Notes: generated by a model from the letters alone, not told the origin. DNA of 64,000 nucleotides from Setophaga petechia (GCA_024362935.1 JANCRA010000014.1:4359001-4423000); one strand, 5' to 3'. Shown: positions 1-15,400, numbered from the stretch's first letter. Numbers and translations: made by a program.

Positions 1-3000
1 AGGTCAGGTGTTTCACATCTATAATGACAATTGTAAACACATTAAGGAAAGAGGGATGAAACTTTGGGTTCCTCACTCCCCACGAACATAATCATCACCT
101 TACACTTCTTTTCTACACTCAAGCAAGCAATTAATATTCAGAGAGAGTCAAGCACGTATAAAGGTATCACACAGGACATGAATTCTAAAATAATAATTTT
201 TGAGCTACACGGCCTGGTTCTCATGTGAGACATAATTCTATTTTTAATCTTTATGTATTACACACAGGTAGTTGAAGAGCAAAGTTTCAGGCTCGGGCAG
301 TCATCTGCCAGAAAATATGGGATAGTGAGCCAGTATTCAGTTCTAATCAAAAATTGTTTCTTCTTCAAAACTTCCCACAGGAAAACTAATTAAACAAAGA
401 TTCCACACCCTTCCAATCATCTCATCCAAACTGGAGTTTCTTCCTGTCTCTTGAGTTTCTCAGGTTTTGTTTAGCCTTGTTCCAAACACAAGTTTTTTCC
501 TACTGAGTCATGGCAGACTGAAATATTTCATTAGTGTTACTAACAACCACCTCAACAATTAATCTCTGCAGTTTGGTAAAGCTAAGGGCCAGTTAGGACA
601 CAATTTCAGCCCACAATAGGGTTGGGTGAGTGTTTCTGAAGGTTGTAGCTGTACTCTCCATTTCTTTATTAAAGTGAGCTGGAGATCAGGAAACTTGTTA
701 AATTCCTTCAGGCAAAGGTAAAACCAAAAGACAAAATCCTCTTCCATCACCTTCTACCTCTCAAGAACAAAGTCAGCATTCACAGAAGTCAGGGCCCTGG
801 AGTTTATTTTTGAGCCACTCTCTTGGCGGGGACAGTAGATTTCAATTTCTCTCTTTGCAGGGATTGGAGATTAAAGAAATATTTCACACCCCATTGAAAT
901 ATTACAGCCTGCATTCTGTCTGCCAAAGCATTGCTGACACTTTAAAGGTCAAATACTTTCTCCTTATATTCTTCTCTGGACCAAAGCAAAGTCCTCAGCG
1001 TTTCACACTGGCTTTACAAATGTTCTTTGTTAATAAGAGTACAAGAGCAGGAATGACACTTTATTTTTACACACCCCCTCCATCTTCCACATGCTAGCAG
1101 TTTTCAGAACCATTTTCCCCTCTTTCTTCCAAGTGTTTCAATGGACTCAAACTGGCTGTATCAAAAGCGTGTTTCTTAAGCAGCATTAAGGAGGCCCTAT
1201 TAAAAATACCTCAAGCAGTGTAACAAAATAGAAAACAGTTTCCAGAAAAACAGCAGAGCTCAAAGTCACTCAAGTTAAGGGCAAAATGTTGATGGAAGCC
1301 AACTGAGAGATTGACTCAAGACTGGTTTTTTTAAGTATACAAATTTTGGTTCAATATTCCAGGCTACCTTCTAGATGTCCTTGCAGACAGGGAATAGGGA
1401 GCGAGGTCTCTTGAGATAACAAAATGAGCTTGTTGAAAACCCTCTTGCCATATCCCAGCAGATCATGGAGGGCGTGAGGCACCTCATATACAGAATTTCC
1501 CCCCTTTTAATATTCAAACATATCTAGAGAGGAAGGGAGAACAAGCCCTGTAAATTCCTGGATGCCATCCTTCCCCCTCCATCGTGTGCAGAGGCCTCTG
1601 CACATTTTCAAATATTCCAAATTGTAGGAAACAAACAAAAAAAGAAAGGGAAAAAAAAACACAAAAAAACCCACAAAAACCACCATCACTTCAGTTGAGA
1701 AACAACATTTAGATGGGCACAGACTTTTAATTTCCTTGCTTTTTCAGGCCCCCACAGCAAGACATTTCCCCAGTGTACACTGCATATTGCTAAACCTCCA
1801 CCTCCTCTGGTGATGTGCATCAGCCCCAGCTAAAGTCAGCAGGGTGCCAGGATCCCTTCCTCTGTGAAATCTCACCATTTTGGATTAAAAAGGGAACTAC
1901 GAAAAAAGTGGTTTTCTACTCTTCAGGAAGTCTTCATTGAAAGCCATAAAATGTACACATGCACTGTTGAATTATCTATGAGCTTAAAAGGATTTAATAT
2001 GCATATTTCCTATTTTTAGAGAAACACTACAAAGCCTAGATATGCAAGTTTTCTACTGCCAGTTTCCATGCTTTGGCTTTCACTGTTAAAACTTACTGTG
2101 CTGCTATAAATTTAACACCCACTGGAATAAAAACCTAAATTAAATACCAGGCGTTTTACCAATATGACTTAAAAATGCACTAATTATTTCCCAAAATGAA
2201 GGCATTATCCTCTATAAAATAGGAATCACTTCTGATTATTCTGTACAATTGGTGTCCACCAAGTTTGTGATTATTGCTTTCCACACCATGAGGAGGGAAC
2301 ATACATGTATCTGTCACTTACAATTTATAACAATGTCCTAAAAGCAAGTCCATCAATTTATTTTTAATGGACTCCTAAAAGAATTTTTAAGTACATCCCT
2401 TAGACTTATTGTAGCTCACCAACACTTTCTCTCAATACATGATGGATAGTTTCCATTTTAAAATATGACATTTGTTGTAATGCAGTTTAAATTACTTTTC
2501 TTCATGGAGCATGTGTTATTCAGAGTTACCATTATGCACTAAGAAATCGTACATTATGTGGCTGCTTTATCTCCTTTTATGGCACATGTTACAGTTGCAT
2601 CTATTCAGGTACAATTACACTGGGGGAAAATGATTTAACATTTGTATTAAGAACAGTTATGTTCAGCAAATTTATTTCAGCTTTTGGTTAATTACTAAAG
2701 AGTACTGAGGATAGTCCAAAACAGCAAGAGCATGCAGATTTTAAATTAAGTAAATAAAACATATTCACCCCAAGATATGTTCTTACAGCACAGCTGATTT
2801 ATGATACTGTATCTAAAGTTGTAGTAACTTCTGCTTATTCCATAAATTCCTTGTAACAGGGGCTAAAGAGATTTTTCTCAACTGAATTAGCTTTCAAGTA
2901 TTAGATCATTTTCTGTCTGAGCTCTCTCAAGTTTCACTGAGGGGAGTTTCACAAGATGAACTTCATTGAGAAACAAAGTATTCATGGTATATACTTGTAG

Positions 3001-3299
3001 TAAAGTAGGAATTAAGAGTGCAAGTTTCTCAGATTCTGAGCATTATTTTATAATATAAAACTCCAAACAGAACAATTAATACCTGTTCAAAATTATACTG
3101 TTTCCCTCTTCTGCTTCCAAAGAAAATGCAAAACATTTTCCCTATCAGTTTTTACATCTATGGATACAAACAATAAAATTTATGCTGTAAATTAGAATCT
3201 GTTTTGTTCACATTGCCAGCAAGATGGTGAAACGACATTTTTATATATACAGAGTGTAACCTGTTGGACAAGTACAAAGACATTTTAATCAGGCTATAA
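1..3299. other. AT-rich noncoding DNA, no gene seen
   Basis: Short open frames on both strands (none above about 95 codons) show no recognisable domain, and stop codons are dense. A purine-rich, A-dominated low-complexity run lies at about 1629-1683. From about 1960 to 2700 the sequence is unusually AT-rich, with many TAAT-type cores. That could be conserved noncoding DNA or a distant 3' UTR, but nothing in the sequence decides between them. I see no mobile-element end here. Confidence 0.6.
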
Positions 3300-3456
3300 T
3301 AGGTATTCTTTTTCTGTTCATTAAGATAAAGAAATGTTTGGCAGGCAAATGTTTCATTAGGTTGTAATTTGCTTTGATATGCAAATTAAGATGTAATTAG
3401 TTTTGCATTTCTGAAGAGGTAGAGTCTATGTGCTACACATTTTTATGTGTAGAGCA
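3290..3456. promoter_or_regulatory. candidate enhancer: SOX/POU-like composite and homeodomain cores
   Basis: Within about 150 bp there is a SOX/TCF-like core, ctttgat (3372-3378), directly abutting a perfect POU octamer, atgcaaat (3379-3386). ATTA/TAAT cores lie close by, and a second octamer-like gcatttc follows. SOX and octamer sites set side by side are the known arrangement bound jointly by SOX2 and OCT/BRN factors; whether this one is bound is inference. A hairpin, ctacacat-tttt-atgtgtag (3433-3452), ends the block. It could also be a chance cluster in AT-rich DNA. Confidence 0.3.
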
Positions 3457-6400
3457 GTGGCAGCTCAAGTAGATCCCTTCCTTCATCTCCAAAACCAACC
3501 TCAAACCCCCACTCCATCCTCTTTGTAAATATCCTTAAAACCACGAGCCACCCACACCTTTCTCTCAGACGAGTTCTTAAAAATTTACTTCAAAAAAGAA
3601 ATTACCTCAGAGGATGCCTGCTCAATTTACTTTATTTTTGGTTTGGTTTCAGCTCCATCCTGCAATATTGGAAATTGTGAGGCAGAATGAGGAGCTGCTG
3701 TAAATAAACACAGCTACAGCATCCTAGGACAGTCAGAGCAACCTAGGGCAGCTGTAAACCCAACACTGAGAGCAGAGCCTGAGGTTAAGCAGGGCTGCAA
3801 ATCTGGAATGAGAGAACTCAGCTCAGGACACAGAGGTGTCTGGGGTTATTAACAGGCAGTGAAGGAGAGCATGATTAATTCTAATTCTTCTTTTTAACAA
3901 GGCAAGTAGGAAGCACAAAGATAGATTTGAAATTTTAAATAATCTATTTGGCTCAGCCCACTACAATAGATCAGTAGGAATTAGTGGAGTAAACTATTAA
4001 ACAAACCATGACATCACAGGTTTTGGGAAACATGAAAATTTATAAGCCACCTACCTATGGTTAGGACCTGTCAGTGTTGTGTCTTTTGAAAGTCGTTATG
4101 TTAGAAGAAAATAACTTTTCATTTAGCCAGAGACCTGGAACAGTGGTAGCTATTGAAAAGCTGAAATATTTTAGTTAAAGGTCCCAGGTATCTTCTAATG
4201 TGATCCAAACAGCAACTGATGTCAATCAATTTCATCAATACTGTTAAGGTCTTCCTGATTTTAAGAAGAAAATACACATTTTCGGTGTTTTAAGGAAGTC
4301 TCAATAGGAAAAATTCCACAAAAATTGTGAAGGAACTATCTCCAAACCTATTTGGATAGGAATCCCCCTTCTCACTTTTTTTTTTCATTTCTTCATCAGT
4401 TCATGAGTCTCATCACTTCAGTGTCAATATATTAATTTCAACAATGCATAACAAGCCAGAACTACAACTTGGCTATAATGCCAGTAGGAACATCTCACAA
4501 ACTCTTACAATTTCATATAAGTATTTTAAAGTACACATTATTAGATGGATTTATTTTCATTCCAAGCCAGGCTGAAAGCTGTCTAGAATAATTCACCCGA
4601 CAGAGAAACCAAGACTTTTAACCAGGTTCCACCCTGGAAGTGAGAGACTGACTGCTTTTCACCTCAGAAAGGTTCAACACAACTGGATACCCCTGTGGAA
4701 TTATTGCATAATTCTGTATTCTCATTCCAACACTCCAAGCCAGTGTGAAGTTTGCCAGTGTTGTCCTGCTGAATGTCTGAGTGCCACTCCAGCAAAGCAA
4801 ACATTTTGCTTCAGCATGAGCTGCCTCTGCAGGACTTTTGGGTTTTTACAGGTAATAACACACTTGCTGTTTCTGAATTGGATTAAATCCACATGTTGAG
4901 GACAGCAGGAGCACTAAAAGGTTGAACCTGTACATCAGATGAGCTCTGTCATGCTGCCAGGTGACAGACATGCATTTGTGATTTTTTCACTCAGTTTTAA
5001 CCTTACCCTTCTTCATACAGGCTGACTGGACAGTACCATGCATGCAATGTAATTATTGAGGACTAAAATTACAGTATAGTTTTCAATATGACCACCAGTG
5101 AGGCATTAGCATGTATTTAAATCAATTTCATCCACTGGTTTTATTTTGTGATCTGAACAAACAGGGAAATTTGGAGATAACCAAAAGAGCCAAAGCTGGA
5201 CAGGAAGCATCCAGAAAATGCAGAGAGTGAGGAGCCCTCCCAGAGGCCAGGTTTCTGCTCAGTTTGGCTGAACTGTTCATCTTTCAAGACATAAGGAGGA
5301 AGTAGGAAATTATTTGGTAATGAAACAGCAGGTCTGATTTTGAAAGAGGTGAAGAGGGACAATAAAAACTGATATTAGTCCATAAAACTGAGGAACTCTT
5401 GTTATTTCTAGGTGATAATTTTGGCTTAACGCACTCAGAGCAAGCACAAATGTGAGGGAGCAACACCACGAGCTGGAGATGAGGATGTGCTCAGCCCATG
5501 GTGACAGCAGTCACTGCTCTGAAATCAAACTGACATTTCCCAGTTTCTTGCATTCATTTCCTCCCTAAAAAGCAGCACCTGCCAGAAATCTGCCCAGTGT
5601 GCTCACATACTTCCAAATGACAGCTTCAAAACAGGTAACAGATGTCACTGGAGAGTAACAAGAACTCTCTTTAGATAGAATCAGTGCAATAGAGGCTTTC
5701 AAATGCATTAGTGGCACTTACATATCATCTAGAGCTTTTGGGGTTTAAGATAAATCATTCTTCAGAACACATGCATCCTTTATCCCACAAGCCTGAAGTG
5801 CTGAGATCTATCACACTGAGAACTTACTATGCTTATAAACAGAAGCACAACGTTCAAAAAACAAGAGTGTACAAGGATCTTTTATCCTGACGCTCCATAT
5901 TGAATGTAGCAAAACATTCAGTTCCCCTCTGGTTTGATTTTCACTGCCTGAAATAGGAAGATGACATAAATTTAATGAAATTGCATATGTTCTATCAAGA
6001 CACAACCCAAGAGAAGAGGGCTGAAAATGAAAAGCTTCAAGTTTTGACAATGGAAATAATGAGGAGACATTCACAAGAGATAAGGGATGAATGATACTGA
6101 TCTACAAAGATTTACAAGTGTGATTTGTCGTGTTCTGAGCAGGTCTGATTTTATGCCTGTCAAACTCAACAGAAATACTCCCCTGAACTCTATTGTGTTT
6201 AGGTGCAAGCTCTTAATCTGTAATCTTAACAAGATCTGCAGGCTGGAATTTCAAGCTAGAAATTCTGGACTTGAAATGGGATCACAGTTTAAGTGAGTTG
6301 CTCTCTAACTTTCCAAGATACAGATTGGCCAGACTATCAGTGCAGTCTTTAGAAAGACATTGAACATTGATTTAAAGATAAGTTGTATTTCAGTCACAAG

Positions 6401-9400
6401 ACTGAGACAGAAATTCCCATTTCAGATCTACAGAGACACCACTGAGGTCACCAGCTGAACTATGGAACCAGGTTTCATTCTCACCTGGAAACTCCTTGAG
6501 GCTGTGACTGAAATAAAAATGTTGATTGAATTTCTTCGTTTGTTTGCCACAAAACAAAAAGAAGAAAAAGGAATCAAATCAGCATTGCTGTGAGGTGTTT
6601 GGTGCTGTCACTGCTGCTGCGAGGGAGCACAGCTGAATCTCATTTGCAAGGGAAGAGCAGGGTGAGAGCAGCGGGCCAGCCCTCGCTGCAATGACAACTG
6701 AACTGTGCTCAAAGCAAACAGCGCCAAAGCCCAGCACAGCCACAGCTCACAGCTCTGCCAGCAGTCTGCAATGAAAATAAAATTGTTTCTTCTGTCGCCC
6801 TTTCCCTTTGATAAGCTTTCAAGCACATTGCAAACATGAATTAATCAGTTCTTGGATCACTCATGGCTTCACAGACAGGAGAAACAAGATAAAAGAGTCC
6901 TGGCTGCTGTGCTGGAGGAGCCATCAGCTGCCACTGGACCTGCACCTTACCCCAGTTTGCCATGGAAGAGCTTGAGAAAGTCCACAAGAAATCAAGGTAC
7001 AACATGTTAAAGGATGCTATTTAACAGATCATCCCACATCAGCCTACATTGTGTATTTATTATCAGCCCAACTCTGCTGCAGCAGAAACATTTAGGACAT
7101 TTATTACAGGCTCCCACAGCTGCACAGGAAGGCCAGTGACACATCCTTTGTGCAATGTCACCCTCAGGCTCTGCTCAAATTTATTACAAAGCGCTGCATA
7201 GAAATTCTCACTCTTTGGTCACTAGCTTTAGAGTTTTATTATTGCTTCAAAACACCCACACAACTGAATGGCTTCAAACTAACTCCAGTAAAGCAAGAGG
7301 CCTCCTTAGCTTTGTGGTGAATTCTTAGTTTCATAGCTCTAACACAAGAAGCAATAATGTGATTTTTTGCTGTTTAACCTTAGCAAACATATTTTAGCTT
7401 TAATGCACCTGTCAAGCCCATGATTTTTTTCAAACACAATCATTATAATACAAATTTGCAAAAGACTCTGTCAGACATTTAACTGATAATGATTTAACTT
7501 CCCTTTTATGAGTTTTTGTAACAGAAGCAGTGCTGCAGACAGATGTAGACAAGGTCTTGAAGTGCAATTCAAACAACTATGATTAGTGATGAGAAACTGC
7601 ATGATCTGAGTTACAGATGTGACCCACTTCACCAGCACAGCAATCTTAACTGCTGTCAGGAGACCAGAAAAAAATACCTTTGCAATAGTGGATTTCAGCA
7701 GCCCCACAGAAAATATTCTTTTTGATGTATTATTACTAAATTACTTTTGAATGTCTGCACTAAAGCATGAATTTATATATTTTTTTAAGTTATGTGTTTT
7801 CAGTTGAAATATTAATTGGTTTTGTTGTTGGTAATGGATAGCAGAAAGAGTAAAGCTTCACTTCATACATTAAGCAGAAAAAGCATATCTGAAAAAGAGT
7901 ATGCAAATTTACACCATGCTCTAGTCTACTTCAAACTTGTAGGACAATATAATTCTGAAGGAAAATAGATCCCAATGAGGTTCCAAGTTTTTAATCAGCT
8001 GGTCTAAGTATGGGCAGATGGGATTCTTTCTCATCCCTTCAGCTCTTCAAATGAAGGTTCAACATCTTCATAAAAAAATACATAAGAGAAAAACTGATAT
8101 CATGATAAAAATATGGAATTCCCAAGGTAACTTGATTTTGTCTCAATGCAATTGCTCTCAGAAACTCCTTTATTTTCACATCTCTCACACCTCACCATCA
8201 GTGTCCCACCACTCTACTTTAGGAAGTGTTTCAGCTGCTGGCTTGGGAAAAAGAAAGTCACTACAAGCCCCTCCATTCTTTTCTGGGTGTTAGGAAAATA
8301 GGTTTACACATCTCACCAACCCAAAAGTTTTAACTCTGTGCACCTGACAAAATGAAATTTTAACTGCACTCATCCTGACAAAGTGGATAAATACGTATAT
8401 GCAGCTGTCACATGATGCTAGTAGTTGCTATGCTTGCTGCTCACACTGTATTAATATATAATAAAAAGAATGTTCTGCCTTATTGATCTTCAGACCACAG
8501 CTAAGAGCTCCAATGCTTGAAGCATACCAAAGATGTTTTGTTCTTTTCCTCATTCTCTCCCTTTTCCTTGGTTACATTATGCTAACCTCTGCAAAGTGGC
8601 TTTTATTACTTGCTATGTTGTTGGTCTTTTCACCTTGAAATTGTTGACAGGAGAATAGAATGCTCTGTGTTGTATTTTTAATCTCTATTCAAATATACAT
8701 CTTGCTGGTTTTCACCCTGTCAAGTTAATCCCTTGGAAGTATCATAAACCAGCAGTGAGGTATAAAACTGTGCAAGTGCTCAGTGTGGGACAGAGCTCAA
8801 ACGTGCCAGGCATCAGCACAGGAGCCTTGAATCTCCCTCAGAATGGGCAAAGAATTCCTTTGGGCTTTTTGTTTGTCATCTTAAACTGAAAGCTGTCTTG
8901 GTGATAAGGTGACTTGAAATAGAAAGCCTTGCATGCAGAGCAGTCTCCCTTTGTGCTTTCCAGGATCAAGTGGAGTTTTTTTTGTTTGCTTGCTTTTATT
9001 GTACTTTTCTTTACTCACTTCAGAGCTACTGCTCTCTAGGATTTTAATTATAAGCTGCATAGAGCCTAATATTCCTTTTTCTGCCTCTCTCTCGTGTTCT
9101 GAAATGTTCATAACCACCTTATTACAAGAGAGATGACAAAAAGCCTTTGAAAGAGCTGGCACACAGAGCAGATTCTATCACAGGGCAGTGATCAGCCGCT
9201 CTGCTGCCAGCAGCACACGCTCAGGAGATCAAAGGCAGCGCTCAGAGTGTGATTCCTCCGTGGATCCACGGGCACAGCACATGAAGGTCACTCTTTCATG
9301 AGGCGTGCACAGGATACCACCACGCTCTCATCCATTCAAATCACATACAGGATTTGCTGTGAGGATTTCCTCACTGCAGAGCAAGGAGATTCTTCTGAGA

Positions 9401-12400
9401 TCTGAGAGAGGGGCATTGTGCTTTTTGATGTACTGGGTTTGAAGGGCAACTGGAGCAACTCCTGTCAAAGGAAATGAATTGCTTTGGTTTCCACAGCCAC
9501 CCTCACCCTTCTGTAAAATACAGGGAACTTGCTTAGATGTTACAAAGCCACATTAATCAAAGTTTCATAAAGTATAAGTCAGGAAACAAAGAAAGATACT
9601 TTAGTTTCTTGTTTAAGATTGTTCAGCACTGGCGCTACATTATTTATCTTTTTTTATGTTATTTCAAGTTAGATGCAATCTATGCCAAAAATACAACATG
9701 CAACTTTGAAATAGTAAGCATAGAAAGGGAGTCTTGAAATTTTAATGAACATTCCCCCTTGGACATGCTGCTTACGTTGGGTTCTCAAGAAAAAGGGAGC
9801 TATTCACAAATTTCTGTCCCACATAATGGGCTTGGCAGTGAACCAGACTGAGCAGCCTTGTGACAAAAGTAACAAAACCAAAAAAAAAACCCCAAACAAG
9901 TCCTAATCTAGAAATTTCAGAATTCTTGTTGTGCAGTCTCAGCTGTGACCTGAGGCTTCATGACAGTGAGAGTCCTCCATCACCTGAGCTCAAATTCCAC
10001 TTCAGCACTTTCCTATTCACTGGTATGAAAGCTTCAGCAAGAGCAGTTTTAACAGGATAATAGTTTCTATGTCCTTTGAATCAAGACCAAGATTTTGTAA
10101 TGGTTGAAGCAATCCTGCAGCTATTGTCTCCATTTGAAGCTGATGTTTAAAAAAAAGACAAAAGTTGAACTCTTCAAACAGATTCTCTCCTTGATTTTCA
10201 CTACAGGCTGTCACTCTGTTCCCCTCTTCAAGGAAGAACAGTAGAATAAAATTGAAATTGAATTAATAGCAGGTATTATGTGCTAATGCAATCACACTGA
10301 TATTAACTGGACACTGAGCATTGGAATATATTTTATGTTAGGTTTAAATCCATTCCTGTGACACATTTTAATGCTTCATTCTCTCGTTTACTGGTATATC
10401 ATTTTCATGAATTCACATTCAGTAAAATCTAGAGAGAACAGCATCCTAAGGGTTAAAGTGCCTACCAGGGTACAAGCATTTAAATCCTTCCACAGGAGAT
10501 AATTAGCTGGGCTTCTGGAATGAAAGCATGCTGGGGTTCCTACTGACACTGGGATTGGCTCACAATGACAAAAATGATGGACCAAGTTTGGCTCAAATGG
10601 GCTGCAATTCCTCAGCCAACCAAGCAATATTAGCATTTTTCTATGATATCTAAATTAAAGGAAGGAATGTTTTGGACTGCATGTTTTGAATGAACCCACA
10701 GGGAAGGTCATGGGGATGCTCCATCTGTGCTGTCTTCATCTAAGCAACCCCTCACATCCATCATATACCATGCAATTACAATTGCTATTAGCTTTTCATT
10801 TCCTTTTGAATGATCTACAGCTGTTAAAATGCAGCCCTTTGGAGGGAATATGCTGATTTGATTAAGGTTTTGTCAGAAAAACCTTCCTTAGCTCTACATC
10901 TTAGGAAGGTACAGATTGGAATTTCCAGGCAGCCAACAGATCAAAACTTGGAGCAGTTCAGCTCAATCTCTCCACATTTTCTTTGCCTGCTGGCTATTCA
11001 AGAGAGTCTATATTGATTGCTTAAGAAAAAAAGTTTTAAACAATCTTCAGGGCTTGGGATCATAACAGAATGCCAAAGTAAAACCAATAAATTCTCAAAT
11101 ACTTTCCTGAGAAAATTATTTTCTATGAAAACTCATGTTAAAAGTACTTTGACCTGAGCTTTAAAATTTACAATCAAATGCTCTTTGCTGAATCTTGTGA
11201 GAAGTTACACTTCCCACTGCTAGCAATTACGAGAAAAACATAAAATATGTTTGTTTTATTCAAACCCTAAGGTTAAATCTGCACCAGGAACACAGAAATT
11301 GAAGATCAGGACTCCCTTTAAGCCTGACATCACTTCTGTTGAGTAAATAAAATTTTCATTGCTGTCTTAGTTATAACTGTGTTCCCATTCCCAGACAGAT
11401 AAAAATATTTATGGTTTTACAAAATGTGTTGCACTGCCAGCTCTGTTTATTGCTATATCAAGCATGGATGATGCATTAAGATTGTACAGTATGAACACCT
11501 ACAGAAATTTGAAAAGACAAATTCAGGCAATACAGCAAATTGCAGTCAGAATGCAATTTTGAATAACCAGTCCTCTCCTCCAGATGATATTTTAGTTACC
11601 AAAGCTGGACTCTTACTTTGAAATTCTAGGGGTCAGTCAACAATCCTTTTGTTAATTGTCCATTAGAATTATTAGTTCTTATTTGTCACAACAGAGATAC
11701 TGTTAAAGAACCCTTTAATTCCTGATGGCCCAGGATGAATGATCTAATGAACATTTTCTGGTTTAAATATGCCCTGGTGAGCAAAGCAAGCACTGTGCAT
11801 GGCACCAGGGCAAACTGGGAATGAAAAGTTCACCATTTTCCCTTTGTTTCACCCAGATCTTCCTCAAACCTTCAGAACAGCATAAGTTGATCTGGATTTT
11901 GGCATCCCAAGGGTGAAAGAACAAACCCTGCTTTCTGCAGGGCTGCAGTTGCAAACCCTGCTCCAGGCAGGCAAAAAAAGAGGAGCAGAACAGGGAAGAG
12001 GAAATGAGTGCCTGTGAAATGGGTGCCACAGCACATGGCCCTGCCCTGCCTCTCATGGGAGAGCTGTGAGCCACCAGCAGCCCTGCAGAGAGCAGAGCAA
12101 GCTCCTGAGAGAGCCCAGGAGCCCCATTCTCCTCTTCCTCAGCTCAGAGGCTTTTTGGAGTCTCCTTGCCCCTAGCTGCCCTCTGGCATGGTAGAAAATC
12201 TCCTCCTCATCCTCCAGGGTGACTCCAGTGCTGGCACTAAGCTGGGCTCACACCTTCTGTGGGAAGAACCTCAAAGAAACTCTCAAAATATAGGCAAGTG
12301 CTTGCAAAAGTTGTCTTTGTTCATGATTTCTGTTTAAGGTGTTTCTCACTCTCTGAATTATTCTGTACACAGTGATGCATCTTTTAGCATAGAGTAGCAA

Positions 12401-15400
12401 TGGTTATCAATTTTTGTAGCTCTATAAAACAAGATTTGCCTGTCCCCCAGATTAATTTGTACAATAGTGTAGGAAGAAAGCTCCCTGCAATGAACATGGT
12501 TACCTTATTGTAAAAGGCAGCTCAAAAAATGGGCCATGAATTGGCATTCAGATGTACAGGAGAAAGCATTGCAAAAATGAGAATTGTCAAAACTGCCTCT
12601 ATGCTAATACATGACACAAGGAATATGACACAAAAATTATTTTAAAATAAAATACATGCAGTTTTACTGAAAAGAAAGAAATAACAAGCATTTCTCTAGA
12701 ATTATAGGGAAGGACAACAAATACAGGTATTTACAGCTTTTAGCCAGTTGCATGCCTAGGGAAATTTACTGTAATACAAAATTAGCCTGCTGTATTCCTG
12801 TCCTTCACCCTGAAGCTTAGAGCATCTTTTGTCACATTCCATGGGTGTTGAAGGCACGCACTGTCAGCTTCAAATGATCAAATAAATTTAACCAAAAAGT
12901 AACTCCATTGTCAGAATGTGCTCTTCCAGTCACAGTACACTTGAGGTTTTTGCTTAACTGCTGAATGAGTGCAAAGAATAGAGAAATCAACAACACACCA
13001 TGAAAAGGGAAATTAGGAAGCCCAGCTGAAGAGGAACCACAATGCATAAACAGGGTCTAAAAAGTGCACTGATGCATGAGAAATTCATAGGACTAAATAG
13101 CACAGCACTCATGGAATGTACATATTCCAACTCCCTTGACATCAGTACAAGTCATCCCTAACTCTGGAAGGCAAGGGGACCTGAAGAAGGGAAGAACAGA
13201 AAGAAAGCTTGAGACAGATGACAGCAAGAAAACTCAAAGCTTGTCTCAGCTCCAAATGTATCAGCTGAACAAAGGAAGGTAATGACAACAAAAAGGGGTG
13301 CAAACAGAAGTTTCATGTCAGCACATATCACTTCAATTCCTTTTTCCAAATCAACTGTTTGACAAGCTTTGAAATAAGCTGGGTAACTACAAACATGAGT
13401 ATCAATGAAAATGTAACCAAAGAGAAAAAACATCCCTACATTACAGTTTTCAAGAGGCAGCTGAGCACTTCCAACCCATTCATACTCTGAAAAGAAAGGA
13501 TTGTCAGTGCATGTTCTGATTTTTCAGAAGAATCACAGTGATATGTTCACACACTGCATTGCATTTTAAATTACTGAGCAACATAAGCATGTAGAATCCT
13601 GATTGCTCCAAACTGAGTACAGGCACAGGCAAGCCAGAGAAATATTTCTCTGAAGTTCACCTTTACTATTTTTACTATGGCTAAGCCTGGAAAGCTGCTC
13701 TTGCTCTTATTTCCCACCAAGGAATATTAACACCTTGAATTACAGTCACCAGAACAAATAAAACCCAGTTACATTAAAATGAATAAGTCAGCAAAAGTGA
13801 CTCTGCGTGTCTGTAAAACTCCAGTATCTGTCATCACAGATGAGTCAGCAGAAGATCAATGCTCTCACTGCAGAGCCCTGGGATTTCACAGCTTAGCTCA
13901 CACTGAGACTTTACAGGAACAGTTTCACATCCCCAGTTACAAACAGGTACGAGGAGAAGGTGAGAGACAGGACACGACAGCAAAGCTGCTGGTAGGAGTT
14001 GTTTATGGGAGCTATAAACTACATGGGGAAACATTGCCCTTCCACAGCAGCAGAAGGTAATTTTCAAGAAGACAATGGAGATGATATCATAAGTCACAGG
14101 GTGCTAGTCACACATCCATGAATCATGTCACACAACATGCCCTGTGTCCCGTTTTCCCTGTTGGAGTGGCAGGGATAACCTTCCAAGGATGACTACACCT
14201 GTAAGAGGCTCAGTCCATCACCTGAGCAGCAAACCCTTCACTCTGTGTGCAGTTGGTCACAGTGTGGTAATTGCTGAAGACACTCCTCAATAATGTGCCC
14301 AAACCACAGCACAGATGGTGACAAGGGCCAGATCAAGAGTAATTCCTAACTTGTTGAAAATGTGAATTGCATTCAGACTAATTGCATTTGGGAACAGCAA
14401 TCAGGACACTGTCACATCCCAGAAGTGGATCCCATTTAGAATCTGGTGACAAGGCTGGTGCAGCTGCTGCTGCACCCTGGCATTCCAGTTCAAGTGAAAT
14501 GAAGAGAAACCAGCTCAAGGTTCATTCCTCAAGTCTAAAATGAAAAATTCCTGGCTATTCTCCAGCCAGCACAGGAACAGCTCTTCACCCCTTTTGGCAC
14601 ACTCCCTCTGGCTTTGCATGCCAGCTCTCTGCTCGATGGCAGAGGGGTTTCCAGAGGGCTCCTAAAGCACCAGTGTCCTGCATCCATGGAATAATGGCTA
14701 TGGGCACAAAAACCAATTGTCTGGGGGGAGTCAACAGCCCATGGGAAGATATCAGGCCATAAAACCTGTCCCCCTCCTCACAATCTCCTTCCTCCTTGAT
14801 CACAGGAAAACAAAGGCTTGTTTGAGAGCTAAAGATACCTTTTTCATTTCTCAAATCTGTTCCATTTGCAACACCTTCAGTTCATATTTAACCAAACATT
14901 CACTCCTGTTAGACTGTAGACATCTGTTCTGAGGTGTTCAGGGTGTACCAAGGGCACAGGCATCACCAGCCTTTCCAAAAGCATGTTCTTAATTGCACAC
15001 TTAATGACTGGTAAAAGTACAGAACTGAGGCATAAACAAGCAGCTGCTTCATCTATCTGGAACCTATTACACTGTAGCAATCACAGAAGTCATCTGTTCT
15101 GCCAATCCCTATGCTGAAAACACTAAACTCCAAGTACAAGCCAATAGTACCATCAGTGTTGACATGCAAGGAGCACCAGAGGAGGTTATGAATGGAAGGA
15201 TTTTGGCCATATTTCAGTAAGGGCTGCTCAAGCAGAACCATTCTGTCTCATAAGCCTCATCCAAGGGGCTTTTCCTTCAGGCCTATAGTAAGGAAGAGTG
15301 CAAATTTTGCTTTTTAAATGATGATTGGCAGAGAGAAATCTCTAGGGGAAGGAATCATGTCCAATCAATTAGTTAATATAATAACAATTCACATTGAAGA

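Noticed and set aside
7073..7086. 14-bp palindrome tctgctgcagcaga
   Set aside because: Short, CAG/CTG-based and plausible by chance.
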